64,000 nt of DNA from Methylophilus sp. DW102 (GTDB taxonomy: Bacteria > Pseudomonadota > Gammaproteobacteria > Burkholderiales > Methylophilaceae): NCBI RefSeq assembly GCF_037076555.1, contig NZ_AP029023.1, positions 744,001 to 808,000 of the forward strand, written 5' to 3'. The notes under the pieces were generated by a model. The model was not told the origin of the DNA. It made no database searches and saw only the letters and a program-made list of their open reading frames with translations. Made by a program: the position numbers and the translations under genes. How positions within the stretch are numbered: the first letter of the stretch is position 1; every line of letters begins with the position of its first letter. This document shows, in pieces, positions 10,389 through 19,043 of this stretch.

Positions 10389-11028
10389 CGCCAAATCCTC
10401 GACTTCGCCCGTGATTTGGCTGGCCTTGCTGTTGACGTTGGGCTTGGTCTACTGGCAATGGTCGGCAGCGCCTCAAGCGGAGCTTGATCTGGTTGCGGTC
10501 AGACCTGCCAAGAAAGTAGCAGTGGCTGAGTCTGTGCCAGTCAGCGCCGACCACAGTGACAGTCGCACGGATACGTATCAGCCGTCAGCGCGTGTGGCGA
10601 CCAGTCAAACTGCCAGCCCTCAAGACGAAACCGCAGCCATGCCAGAGGCCGCGTATTTCAAGCGCCAGTTACCCGCGGGCAAGCCTGCGCATGTGCTATT
10701 TGCGGCGCATGAATGGTTACCGCCCCCGGTCAAGCCGCCCCCACCGCCTCCGCCGCAGGCGCCGCCTTTGCCTTATAGCTATGTCGGTAGTCTCAAGGAG
10801 ATGCCGGGGGGCGACTTGGTGATTTTAATGCAGCAGAAAAAGATGTTGATGCCCAAACTGGGCTCTCAGGTCGATACGCAATGGCGCTTGGACCGCGAGG
10901 ATATGCAGGCGGTGTATTTCACCTACCTGCCATTAAACAAAGGGGTGGTGTTGAGTAAAAGCAAAGCCGCAACCACGCGTCAGGTTGAGCCAGAAAACAA
11001 TCCAACAGAAGAAATGTTAAACCAATGA
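10378..11028 (+). CDS. PilP/GspC-like periplasmic linker protein
   Basis: A 216-residue protein with an N-terminal membrane anchor (about residues 11-27), a variable linker, a proline run (PPPPPPPQAPP, near 122-133) and a compact C-terminal domain starting at YSYVGSLKEM. A YxYVGxL start is typical of the PilP/GspC homology-region domain, which connects the inner platform to the secretin. It is directly before gspD, as expected. Overlaps on both sides suggest coupled translation. Confidence 0.68.
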   Translation: MAVSAKSSTSPVIWLALLLTLGLVYWQWSAAPQAELDLVAVRPAKKVAVAESVPVSADHSDSRTDTYQPSARVATSQTASPQDETAAMPEAAYFKRQLPAGKPAHVLFAAHEWLPPPVKPPPPPPPQAPPLPYSYVGSLKEMPGGDLVILMQQKKMLMPKLGSQVDTQWRLDREDMQAVYFTYLPLNKGVVLSKSKAATTRQVEPENNPTEEMLNQ

Positions 11029-13052
11029 ATGTTTTGAATCCAAGTCTGCGATCATGGTCAAGCGTGCCACGCAGTTTGTCTTTCGCTGCCTGTACGCTGG
11101 TACTGTCATCGTGCGGCCTGTTTCCGCCCAAACTGACGGCGACGACCCCGGAAGGCAAAGTCCAAGAGTTGGCCCAACAGGTGGCAGAGCATCCTGCGGA
11201 TGTGACTTTGCGCAACCGCTGGTTTCGCGAGCGTGAGCTGGCAATCAACGCCTTGCTGGCGGACGCCGCTGCGGCAGATGCCAAAGGCGATATTGCCACC
11301 GCCAAGCAAGCTTATGCCCGCATCCTGACGCTGGATCCTTATCAACCTAAAGCGCTGGATTATGCGCGTGCTAGTGATCGTGAAATTGTGCTGCGCAAGC
11401 AGTTAGAGATTGCCAAGCAGCATATCAACCAGCCCAAGCAGGCACTCAAGGAAGTGCGCGATATTTTGTTGGAGCAACCGACCAATACCGAAGCCCAGGC
11501 GCTGGAAAAGCAACTGATGGCCATGGAGCCGCGTGCACGTGCCAGCCTGCCGCAATTGCAAACCGCCATCAACAAACCGGTCACGCTGGAATTGCGGGAT
11601 GCCAACATCAAGGTAGTGTTTGAGGCATTGTCCAAAGCCACCGGGATTAATTTTGTGCTGGATAAAGACATTAAAGCCGAGACCAAGGCCTCGGTGTTCG
11701 TCAAGAAAATGCCAATTGAAGAGGCGGTGGAGATGGTGCTAGCCAGCAACGGCTTGCAGAAAAAAGTGCTGTCTCCCACCAGTGTGTTGGTGTATCCGGC
11801 CACCCAGCAAAAAAACAAAGACTATCAGGACCTGTTGATCCGTAACTTTTATTTTGCCAACACCAGTGCCAAGCAGTGCGCGGATATGTTAAGGACGATT
11901 TTAAAAATCCGTGATGTGTATGTCGATGAGCGCCTGAACATGCTGGTGTTGCGTGACCGGCCGGAAGTATTGGCCTTGGCAGAAAAAATGATCAAGGCGC
12001 AGGATATTGCCGACCCTGAGGTCATGCTCGAAATTGAGGTGATGGAAGTCACGCGTGGCAAGTTGCAACAACTGGGCATCAGCTATCCCACCTCACTCAC
12101 GGTGCTCAATAGCCCATTGACACTGGAGGCGCTCAAGAGCATCAAGTCGAGTGATATTGGTGTCAGCCCTAACCCTGGCGTACAGTTCAAAACCACAGAC
12201 AGTGATTTGAATCTGTTATCCAACCCGCGCATCCGCGTCAAAAATAACGAAAAAGCCAAGGTGCTGGTGGGTAACAAGGTGCCGGTCATCACCACCAATA
12301 CCACCGCCAATGTAGGGACCTCCGAGAGCGTGTCTTATGTCGATGTCGGCCTCAAGCTGGAAGTTGAGCCGCGCATCATGCTGGATGATTTTGTCAGCAT
12401 CAAGGTGAACCTCGAAGTCAGCTCACTGGGTGAGGCTGTGACCTTGAGCAATAACTCCAAGGTTTACAATATTGGTACCCGCAATGCCAGCACCATCCTG
12501 CGGCTTAAGCATGGCGAAACGCAGATCCTGGCCGGCTTGATCCAGGATTCCGAGCGCAAGAACGCAACCAAATTACCTGGGCTGGGCGAAATCCCGATCT
12601 TGGGCCGCCTGTTCTCCAACAATACTGATGACAAGAGTAAAACAGAAATTGTGCTGGCGATTACGCCCAAGGTTATCAGTAATGTCACTTTGCCAGAAGC
12701 CACCTTCTCTGAGTACTGGAGTGGCACCGACAGCGTGATTTCAGACAAACCACTGATGAACAGCATGCCTGTTGCGCCTACCCTCACGCGTAGCCAGCAA
12801 ATCCGTGAGCTGCAGTTACAGCGGCAAAATGAGTTGAATGAAGGCAGCAACACACCTGCCAATGAGCCCGCCAATGATACGCCTGACGCTGCGCCGCCGC
12901 CCGAACCGGCCTTACCCGCGCCAGACACGACACCGGCCAATACAAACGCCGCGCCACAAGTGACGCCCTCATCAGATGGTCTTTCAAACAATATCAGGGA
13001 CTTGCCCGAACAGGGCACGACCAGTTTGCCAGCGCCCAAGGAGATCCCCTGA
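11025..13052 (+). CDS. gspD: outer-membrane secretin GspD
   Basis: A 675-residue lipoprotein secretin. Its signal ends in a lipobox (LSSCG, Cys near residue 30). An alpha-helical, TPR-like region (about 60-170) precedes an STN/N0 domain (VTLELRDANIKVVFEAL), an N1-type domain, and the C-terminal secretin domain with VPVITTNTT and the VEPRIMLDD beta region. The TPR insertion and lipidated N-terminus resemble PilQ-like and MshL-like secretins rather than classic GspD, which fits the PilMNOP-like genes upstream. The C-terminal tail is rich in Pro and Ala and is probably disordered. It starts at an ATGA overlap. Confidence 0.9.
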   Translation: MNVLNPSLRSWSSVPRSLSFAACTLVLSSCGLFPPKLTATTPEGKVQELAQQVAEHPADVTLRNRWFRERELAINALLADAAAADAKGDIATAKQAYARILTLDPYQPKALDYARASDREIVLRKQLEIAKQHINQPKQALKEVRDILLEQPTNTEAQALEKQLMAMEPRARASLPQLQTAINKPVTLELRDANIKVVFEALSKATGINFVLDKDIKAETKASVFVKKMPIEEAVEMVLASNGLQKKVLSPTSVLVYPATQQKNKDYQDLLIRNFYFANTSAKQCADMLRTILKIRDVYVDERLNMLVLRDRPEVLALAEKMIKAQDIADPEVMLEIEVMEVTRGKLQQLGISYPTSLTVLNSPLTLEALKSIKSSDIGVSPNPGVQFKTTDSDLNLLSNPRIRVKNNEKAKVLVGNKVPVITTNTTANVGTSESVSYVDVGLKLEVEPRIMLDDFVSIKVNLEVSSLGEAVTLSNNSKVYNIGTRNASTILRLKHGETQILAGLIQDSERKNATKLPGLGEIPILGRLFSNNTDDKSKTEIVLAITPKVISNVTLPEATFSEYWSGTDSVISDKPLMNSMPVAPTLTRSQQIRELQLQRQNELNEGSNTPANEPANDTPDAAPPPEPALPAPDTTPANTNAAPQVTPSSDGLSNNIRDLPEQGTTSLPAPKEIP

Positions 13053-13558
13053 TGCGCCAACGCGCGTGCTTGCAGTCTAGTGCTTGCCCAGGCTGTGGAT
13101 TCACGTTGATTGAGCTTATGGTGTCGCTGGTGATTATCGCCATCATGGCCAGCATTGCCACGCCCATGATACAAGTCGCGGTGCAGCGGCAAAAAGAACA
13201 ACAGTTGCGTACACATTTGCATGATATCCGCCGCGCGATTGATGCCTATAAAAAGGCGGCGGAGGATGGGCGGGTGAAAAAAAATTCAGATGCCAGCGGT
13301 TACCCGCCCAACTTGCAAGTGTTGGTCGAGGGCGTCGACGATCTCAAAGACCCCAAGCACAAAAAATTACGTTTTTTAAGGCGCATCCCTTTTGATCCCA
13401 TGCTCAACAAGCGCGACGACACTGCACCAGTGGCGGCTTGGGGCTTGCGTAGTTATGACAGTCCACCCGACCAGCCGCGCTATAACCAGGATGTCTATGA
13501 TGTGTATTCACTGAGCCCGCGCATCGGCCTGAATGGAGTTCCCTATGCGCAGTGGTAA
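13052..13558 (+). CDS. pseudopilin (GspG-like, second)
   Basis: A 168-residue pseudopilin with the cleavage region CG followed by FTLIELMVSLVII and Glu5 present. The globular part contains RRAIDAYKKAAEDG and ends with a GspG-like YDVYSLSP. It begins at a TGATG overlap with gspD. Probably a minor pseudopilin of the same system; without structure modelling I cannot assign it to GspH, I or J. Confidence 0.8.
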   Translation: MRQRACLQSSACPGCGFTLIELMVSLVIIAIMASIATPMIQVAVQRQKEQQLRTHLHDIRRAIDAYKKAAEDGRVKKNSDASGYPPNLQVLVEGVDDLKDPKHKKLRFLRRIPFDPMLNKRDDTAPVAAWGLRSYDSPPDQPRYNQDVYDVYSLSPRIGLNGVPYAQW

Positions 13559-13937
13559 TCGTTGGCGGCGGTGGCGCGGCTTCACGCTGGTGGAGTTATT
13601 GGTGGTGCTGTCGATTTTAGCCTTGCTACTTTCGCTGGCACTACCGCGCTATTTTTCTGGCGTACAACGCGCCAAAGAGCAGGCGCTCAAACAACAGTTA
13701 ATCACCACGCGCAAGGCGCTGGATGAGTTTTATGCCGATCAGGGGCAATACCCTGAAAGCTTGCAGGAGCTGGTGGACAAGCGCTATCTGGACAAATTAC
13801 CTTGGGACCCTATCTCGGAGCATAACGATGCCTGGGTAATTACAGCACCAGAGCTGCCTTTGCTGGGTGGCGTTTATACCTTGCATAGCAGTGCGACTGG
13901 ACAGGCTTCGGATGGCAGCGCCTATACCGATTGGTAA
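13545..13937 (+). CDS. pseudopilin (GspG-like, third)
   Basis: A 130-residue pseudopilin with WRG followed by FTLVELLVVLSIL, and Glu5 present. ATG 13545 was chosen because GGAG lies 6 bp upstream; an ATG at 13533 in the same frame has no good site. YPESLQELVDKRYLDKLPWDP is typical of GspG-type fold ends. It overlaps the previous pseudopilin by 14 bp. Confidence 0.8.
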   Translation: MRSGNRWRRWRGFTLVELLVVLSILALLLSLALPRYFSGVQRAKEQALKQQLITTRKALDEFYADQGQYPESLQELVDKRYLDKLPWDPISEHNDAWVITAPELPLLGGVYTLHSSATGQASDGSAYTDW

Positions 13938-13948
13938 GAGGCAGGGCT

Positions 13949-14488
13949 ATGTCGCTTGATATGAGACCTGTTAAACCAGCAGTCACCTCTCTGCGTGGCG
14001 GCATATTCCTGCGCGGCTTTTCGTATTTAGGCATCATGGTCACCTTGGCGATTGCCGCCATTGCCATGCAGGGCGCGGCCAGCCTTTGGCAGCAACAGTC
14101 CCAGCGCAGCAATGAGGCCCTCTTGCTTGAGGTGGGAGAGGCTTACCGGCTGGCAATCGGCCGCTATTATGAATCTACGCCGCAAGCCGTTAAACAATAC
14201 CCGGCGAGTCTGGAAGAGCTGTTAGAAGACAAACGATTTCCTGTGCCAAAAAGACATCTGCGCAAAGTGTACGCAGACCCCTTTGCGGTCAAGCAGGGCA
14301 TGCGTCTGATCCTCAGGGATGGGCGCATCATCGGCGTTTACAGTCCGTCTACGCTTGTGCCCATTCGGCGCAATGGTTTTCAGGATGCGCAGGCCGACTT
14401 CCAGGCGGCCAAGCATTACAGTGACTGGAAGTTTGTATACGAGCCGAATAGTCTGGCCAGTTTGGAAGAGGCCTGGGCCAACCGCTAA
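13949..14488 (+). CDS. atypical pseudopilin lacking Glu5
   Basis: A 179-residue protein with a class-3-like start: RG followed by FSYLGIMVTLAIAAIAM, a hydrophobic helix, then a soluble domain with YPASLEELLED and a C-terminal SDWKFVYEP. The residue at position +5 of the mature form is Gly, not Glu. In GspK-type tip pseudopilins Glu5 is also missing, so this may be the tip subunit. ATG 13949 follows GAGGCAGGG. It ends 4 bp inside the convergent lytic transglycosylase gene. Confidence 0.7.
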   Translation: MSLDMRPVKPAVTSLRGGIFLRGFSYLGIMVTLAIAAIAMQGAASLWQQQSQRSNEALLLEVGEAYRLAIGRYYESTPQAVKQYPASLEELLEDKRFPVPKRHLRKVYADPFAVKQGMRLILRDGRIIGVYSPSTLVPIRRNGFQDAQADFQAAKHYSDWKFVYEPNSLASLEEAWANR

Positions 14489-15132
14489 TGCAGCGGCTGG
14501 ATGAGTTTGGACTTAAATACCTGATAGTAGCGCAATACCTTAGGCACATATTGCTGAGTCTCAGCATAAGGCGGCACCGTCCGCTGATGCGATTTGACCG
14601 CTTGCGGACCAGCATTGTAAGCCGCTAGCGCCAGCACCACATCGCCTTCAAACAAGTCCATGAGTTGCTTTAAATAGCGGGATCCCCACAAGATTTGCTG
14701 CGAGGCTGACCAGGCACGCACTGGGGTAGGGGTCAGCGTTTTGGCAGTGGCCGGCATCACCTGCATCAAGCCATAAGCGCCTTTGGGCGAAGTGGCTTTG
14801 GCATTGTAGCCAGACTCGGTAGCAATCACGGCATGAATCAGTGCGGGCTCGAGTTGTGTGACTTGTGCCGCCGCTTGTACTTCTGCCTGATAGGGCAATT
14901 GCGCTGTGGACCAACGAGACCCTGTCAAGGTTTTGCGCCCGTCGTCAGCAATTACTGGTTCGGTTTCTGTGTCCGATCCCCCGGTATTGCTGATCACAAT
15001 TTCTGTGTCATCAGAAGGGTCCAGTACAATTTTTCCGGCCAAGTATTCAATCGCTTCAGTCGCGTGTGCTGGAATGCACACCAGTAAGGTGAGCACAAAA
15101 AATACACGCAATTTGACTACGAGGTTTGGCAT
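14485..15132 (-). CDS. periplasmic lytic transglycosylase (SLT domain)
   Basis: A 215-residue exported protein that should cleave the peptidoglycan glycan chain between MurNAc and GlcNAc. A signal peptide ends at AHATEA (about residue 24). The SLT domain runs from about 95 to 200 and holds the catalytic Glu in IATESGYN, then GAYGLMQVMPATA and ALAAYNAGP, all family hallmarks. It is convergent with the secretion operon and could open the wall for that machine; this is inference from position. Confidence 0.92.
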   Translation of the reverse strand: MPNLVVKLRVFFVLTLLVCIPAHATEAIEYLAGKIVLDPSDDTEIVISNTGGSDTETEPVIADDGRKTLTGSRWSTAQLPYQAEVQAAAQVTQLEPALIHAVIATESGYNAKATSPKGAYGLMQVMPATAKTLTPTPVRAWSASQQILWGSRYLKQLMDLFEGDVVLALAAYNAGPQAVKSHQRTVPPYAETQQYVPKVLRYYQVFKSKLIQPLH

Positions 15133-15191
15133 CTCTCAATAGTCTCATACGCAAGTGACATTCTCAAGACACGTAGACTGGTTATATTGTT

Positions 15192-15205
15192 AATGAGCGC
15201 TCATT
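15192..15205. promoter_or_regulatory. 14-bp perfect palindrome between divergent genes
   Basis: AATGAGCGCTCATT lies 60 bp upstream of the transglycosylase gene and about 190 bp upstream of epsA. It has the form of a dimeric repressor operator. The cognate protein is unknown. Confidence 0.35.
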
Positions 15206-15278
15206 GCGTGAATGCTTCTATCACCATTGCTGTTACTTGATGACTGGTTCATCTGATGAATTTTTCTCTTCGTAAAGA

Positions 15279-15286
15279 ATAGTCCG
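15279..15286 (+). promoter_or_regulatory. EpsA-motif half-site upstream of epsA
   Basis: ATAGTCCG, about 110 bp before the epsA start, matches the half-site repeated in front of the other surface genes. It may allow autoregulation. A single half-site is weak evidence on its own. Confidence 0.3.
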
Positions 15287-15396
15287 CATATTAATCCGTT
15301 GTCATTAATTCATCAACAAACTGACGCTGTGCAATCATTTTTTTGTCACAAATTTTGAGCACACTTGCTGCACATTAATATCAATGTGTGCAACAC

Positions 15397-16227
15397 ATGG
15401 ACACCACAATCACAGGGATCGATCAGGCCAATGATCAATGGACGTTGGCACTGAATGAGGAACAACGCACGCTATTTATGGAGGTGATCGAGGAATCACT
15501 TCGTCTGCAAAATCGTGCACATTTATTTAACTGGTTGCAGCGTGGTTTTCAATGCTTGCTTGCCCATGAGGTTGTCATTATTGCAGTTCGTGGGATGGAG
15601 CGCGCCAGTTATGATTACGAGTACCTGACCTCTAGCCGCTATTTCGGCGATAGCCAGTTTGATCTGGTATTGCACGAGCAGGAAGGTCTGGTGAATCAGG
15701 CTTTTACACAATGGGCAAAGCTAGGTACGCCATTGTTTTATACCACTGAGCATGCCTCGCAGGTGCATACGCACTATGCGATAGAGCAAGTGGCCGCCGA
15801 GCCTATGCTGTTGTCTGAGCTCAAGCGGTTCGTAGTGCATGGGTTTGGTAATGAACATAGCCGGATTGCCACCATGGTGATGTTTGGTCGTTTGAGTTCT
15901 CCGGCGAATGCGCGTAGTGCGCATCTGCTGGAATTGCTAATGCCGCATTTGCACTGTGCGATTGTCAAAGTCACGTCCAATAAGTCTCCTGCCATCATGT
16001 CCACCAGTAAGCATGGCAGGGTCAAACCGCTCAGTAAGCGCGAGGTGGAGGTGTTGGAGTGGTTACAGGCAGGCAAGACCAATTGGGAGATTGGCAATAT
16101 TATGCAGGTCAGCCCGCTCACAATCAAAAATCATGTTCAGAACATCTTGCGTAAGCTGGATGTCGAAAACCGCAGTCAGGCCGCCAGTAAAGCGCTTAAG
16201 CTGGGCTTGATTAACCGCAAGCAATAA
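15397..16227 (+). CDS. epsA: LuxR-type regulator EpsA (PEP-CTERM/XrtB-associated)
   Basis: A 276-residue cytosolic transcription factor of the EpsA type found beside exopolysaccharide and PEP-CTERM genes in methylotrophic betaproteobacteria. The N-terminal domain has no phosphoacceptor Asp motif and no obvious ligand site. The C-terminal LuxR/FixJ helix-turn-helix spans about 205-265, with PLSKREVEVLEWL and the recognition helix SPLTIKNHVQNILRKLDV. Start ATG 15397 is preferred over GTG 15388; neither has a clear Shine-Dalgarno. It likely controls the downstream surface genes through the TAGTCCG/CGGACTA motif; that link is inference from motif distribution. Confidence 0.85.
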   Translation: MDTTITGIDQANDQWTLALNEEQRTLFMEVIEESLRLQNRAHLFNWLQRGFQCLLAHEVVIIAVRGMERASYDYEYLTSSRYFGDSQFDLVLHEQEGLVNQAFTQWAKLGTPLFYTTEHASQVHTHYAIEQVAAEPMLLSELKRFVVHGFGNEHSRIATMVMFGRLSSPANARSAHLLELLMPHLHCAIVKVTSNKSPAIMSTSKHGRVKPLSKREVEVLEWLQAGKTNWEIGNIMQVSPLTIKNHVQNILRKLDVENRSQAASKALKLGLINRKQ

Positions 16228-16265
16228 ATCTCTCTTCTCTATTCTTTCTTTTAATACTCTTATTC

Positions 16266-16379
16266 CATAGTCCGATAGGACTAGTCCTTGTTCAATCGTT
16301 GTCATCTGCCTCTCTTAAAATTTTTGGGATGATTTGATCGGCATTTGTAGCATTGGTCGCGACTAGTCTTGATGGACTA
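16266..16379 (+). promoter_or_regulatory. cluster of EpsA-type motifs upstream of the first PEP-CTERM gene
   Basis: Three motif occurrences precede the gene at 16492: CATAGTCCG at 16266-16274 next to the perfect palindrome AGGACTAGTCCT at 16277-16288, GACTAGTC at 16361-16368, and GGACTA at 16374-16379. The rest of the 264-bp gap between epsA and this gene holds no frame I can support. Confidence 0.55.
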
Positions 16380-16491
16380 CTAAGTTATCGCATCCTTGTA
16401 ATACCCGCCTGTCACCATTCTTGTGTTTTTTTGAATCGCCATTTAGTGGTTTGTTCTTTCAGCTGTTTTAAATAATTTTTAGGAGAGGTTT

Positions 16492-17319
16492 ATGAAATTC
16501 CAATACAAAGCATTGGTTGCTGCCTTGGCATTATCCGCAGCAACTATTCCAGCACAAGCTGCGATGACATTTGCAACAAGCGGCAGCTCTAGCATGATTC
16601 TCACTTTGCTGGACTTCAACAGCAACATGTCAGCGACATTCGATCTGGGCTACAGCTACGACACTTTTCAAACTATGGTTAATGATGCACACAAAACAGG
16701 TGTGTTGTCAGCTGACGGTTTGACTAAGACCATGTCGTTTGATTTGGCCGGTGGTGATTACGCAAATGCCTGGAGTACGTTCTGGGGCACAGCTACTGCT
16801 TCAACAACCAAATGGGCTGTTTACGCTGCTGATGGTACTGGTAGTGGTGTTGGTGCACGTGGCATTATTTCTACATACGCATCAGGTGCTAACCTGACTA
16901 ACTCTAACCAGTTGCAGACTTCGATTACTAACTTCAACGGCTACATGACCAATAATAATGCCTTGGATAATCATAACTCTGTCGACAATGGTGCTAGCGT
17001 TGTTTCATCCAACCTTTCCCAAGCTTATGCAGGTCGCGCCGTAGCTTACGGTTCGACAGGTCGTATCAATGGTCAAGGTCATGTTTCCATGAAAGCTTTG
17101 GATTCAAGCATGACCGTTGTGCAACAGCTGACTGGTGCAGCTGCTGGTTCACCAGTTGCTTTTAACGTTTTGAGCGGTCCAAACGGTAATTACTCATTCA
17201 AAATGACTTCAACTGGCGCGCTGGAATTCGTTGTTCCAGTTCCAGAAGCTGATAGCTATGCAATGTTGCTGGCTGGTTTGGGTGTGATCGGTTTGGTTGC
17301 CCGTCGTCGTAAGGCTTAA
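16492..17319 (+). CDS. PEP-CTERM surface protein (275 aa)
   Basis: A secreted protein with an N-terminal signal peptide (ending AQA near residue 23), a Ser/Thr/Asn-rich body without recognisable catalytic motif, and a C-terminal sorting signal: VPEADSY, a hydrophobic helix (AMLLAGLGVIGLVA) and RRRKA. Such signals are recognised and cleaved by exosortase, which is not in this window. A strong AGGAGAGG precedes ATG 16492. It is the first gene after epsA, with three EpsA-type motifs in its promoter region. Function unknown; such proteins are commonly linked to biofilm or surface matrix. Confidence 0.85.
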   Translation: MKFQYKALVAALALSAATIPAQAAMTFATSGSSSMILTLLDFNSNMSATFDLGYSYDTFQTMVNDAHKTGVLSADGLTKTMSFDLAGGDYANAWSTFWGTATASTTKWAVYAADGTGSGVGARGIISTYASGANLTNSNQLQTSITNFNGYMTNNNALDNHNSVDNGASVVSSNLSQAYAGRAVAYGSTGRINGQGHVSMKALDSSMTVVQQLTGAAAGSPVAFNVLSGPNGNYSFKMTSTGALEFVVPVPEADSYAMLLAGLGVIGLVARRRKA

Positions 17320-17400
17320 CAATATCTAAACAAAAGCCATGAAAAAACGGCTGGTGTGGTCACTGGCCGTCATTCAAACTTTTATCTAAGGAAGCGAAAA

Positions 17401-18828
17401 ATGTTTAAGTTTAACAAAGTATTTCTGGCTGTGGCTGCAACCCTGTTTGCTGGTCAAGCATTGGCAGCACCTGTGACTCAGGCACAAATCAATACTGCAC
17501 GCAATGCAAATACATTGAAAGAAACCTGGATTTCCGGTAACTCAGCCCCTACATACAACGTGTTTCAAGGCTTTGCAGCAGGTTGCGATGCAAACACGCT
17601 GTCAGTATTCAATAATGGTTCTTCAACAACAGCAGTAAGACCTGGCGCTTCTGCAGCTAGCAACTTCCTGGCTTATGCCTGCGTGCGCGGTGGTAATGTT
17701 TCAGTGGTTTACCATACCATTGACGGTGGTTCATTTAATGCATACGCACCACATATTCCAAACGATGTAGATGGTGATGGCGTATTCGGTACGACTAACC
17801 TGCGTCGTATTGCTAAGTTGGGTGCAAACTCTGCTTGTGTTGCACAAACTGGCACATTGTCTTTGCCTAACCAAACTGCGATTCCTTCCTACCGTTCTTG
17901 CGCTATCGTAACGCCAGCCACTGCTCCAGATGGCGCGACCGCTTTGCCTGCCGGTGGTTTCTCCGACGTTGAGGCCGCACTGTTCGGTATTTCAACCGAT
18001 GGTTACGGTACTGAAGCCAATGCTAACGTTGGTCAAGTGTTTGGTATTGCTACCTCTACTTCCTTGTACCGTGCAATGCAAGTTGCACAAGGGATTTACG
18101 CAAGTGTTGGTGCGGCAGACAGTGCTGACCCTAATTATCTGCCAGCCAATGCGCCAAGCATCTCCCACGCACAATATGCCTCTATCGTCAGTGGTACTGC
18201 AGCTAATGCAGGCATTCTGGTTCCTGGCTCAACAGCAGCCTTGAATCTGGCACGTCGGGTACCTACTTCTGGTACGCAAGCCTCTTCAAATGCTACCTTC
18301 TTGCGTAACCCATGTAATGGTGACCCAGCGATTGCAGGTGCTCTGGCTCCAGTTGGCGCTGCTGACTCTACCTCAACCTTGATCATCACTGAAGGTTCAG
18401 GTACTGGTAACGCCAAATCAGCATTGTCTACCTCCGGTTTCGCTATCGGTGTATTGTCTCTTGAGAACAACTGGCGTACAGATACATCTTCTAATGGTTA
18501 CCGTTATATCAAGCTGGATAACGTACACCCAGAAGCGCCTATCGCTGGTTCTGGTCAAACTGTAGATGCCAATGCGCGTTACACAGCGGCTCAAGGTTTG
18601 TATGACTTCCACATGGAGATGAAATCTTTTGTGGCTAACTCAGCTACCGGTACATTTGGCGAGACTGTGATCAACGAAATTGTTGGTGCATTCACAGGTT
18701 TGGATTGTGCTGAAGTTCCACGTGGCCTGACAATCAACCCATTCGCAGGTTCTTCTTGCACAGTGGGTCAAGTGGTTGCTAAAGGCTCACGCAACGGTAA
18801 CAACTGCCAAGCTCAACAATTGTTCTAA
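17401..18828 (+). CDS. secreted protein of unknown function
   Basis: A 475-residue exported protein: signal peptide to ALA-APVTQ (residue about 22), then a body rich in Ala, Ser, Asn and Thr with about ten scattered Cys, suggesting disulfides. No PEP-CTERM tail: it ends NNCQAQQLF. I do not recognise the fold; a periplasmic-binding-protein-like fold is possible but not shown. ATG 17401 follows AAGGAAGCG. It lies 81 bp after the PEP-CTERM gene and before a terminator, so the two are likely one transcript. Codons are strongly biased to a small set, suggesting high expression. Confidence 0.7.
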   Translation: MFKFNKVFLAVAATLFAGQALAAPVTQAQINTARNANTLKETWISGNSAPTYNVFQGFAAGCDANTLSVFNNGSSTTAVRPGASAASNFLAYACVRGGNVSVVYHTIDGGSFNAYAPHIPNDVDGDGVFGTTNLRRIAKLGANSACVAQTGTLSLPNQTAIPSYRSCAIVTPATAPDGATALPAGGFSDVEAALFGISTDGYGTEANANVGQVFGIATSTSLYRAMQVAQGIYASVGAADSADPNYLPANAPSISHAQYASIVSGTAANAGILVPGSTAALNLARRVPTSGTQASSNATFLRNPCNGDPAIAGALAPVGAADSTSTLIITEGSGTGNAKSALSTSGFAIGVLSLENNWRTDTSSNGYRYIKLDNVHPEAPIAGSGQTVDANARYTAAQGLYDFHMEMKSFVANSATGTFGETVINEIVGAFTGLDCAEVPRGLTINPFAGSSCTVGQVVAKGSRNGNNCQAQQLF

Positions 18829-18866
18829 TTTCAGTATATAGCAGCCAAAAGCTGCAAATTCTGATT

Positions 18867-18900
18867 AAAAGCACACCCTAACCGGGTGTGCTTTTTTATT
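18867..18900 (+). terminator. Rho-independent terminator
   Basis: The stem AAAAGCACACCC / GGGTGTGCTTTT is followed by T-rich sequence. A smaller hairpin GCAGC/GCTGC lies just before it at 18841-18855. It ends the PEP-CTERM and unknown-secreted-protein transcript. Confidence 0.9.
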
Positions 18901-18961
18901 TTTTAACACAAAAACAGCAACACAATTTATGCCTTGAAAGTCTCGCTGCAATGACCCATAA

Positions 18962-18993
18962 GGACTAATGAAAATAGGTCATGGACTAGTCCG
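18962..18993 (+). promoter_or_regulatory. EpsA-type motif upstream of the two-partner secretion pair
   Basis: GGACTAAT at 18962-18969 and the perfect palindrome GGACTAGTCC at 18983-18992 lie about 50-80 bp before the transporter gene. They match the motif before the other surface genes. Confidence 0.5.
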
Positions 18994-19043
18994 TATTTCA
19001 TCTTTGTGACACGCAGTGCTTTCAAAATGGCAAGCCTCAGTAA

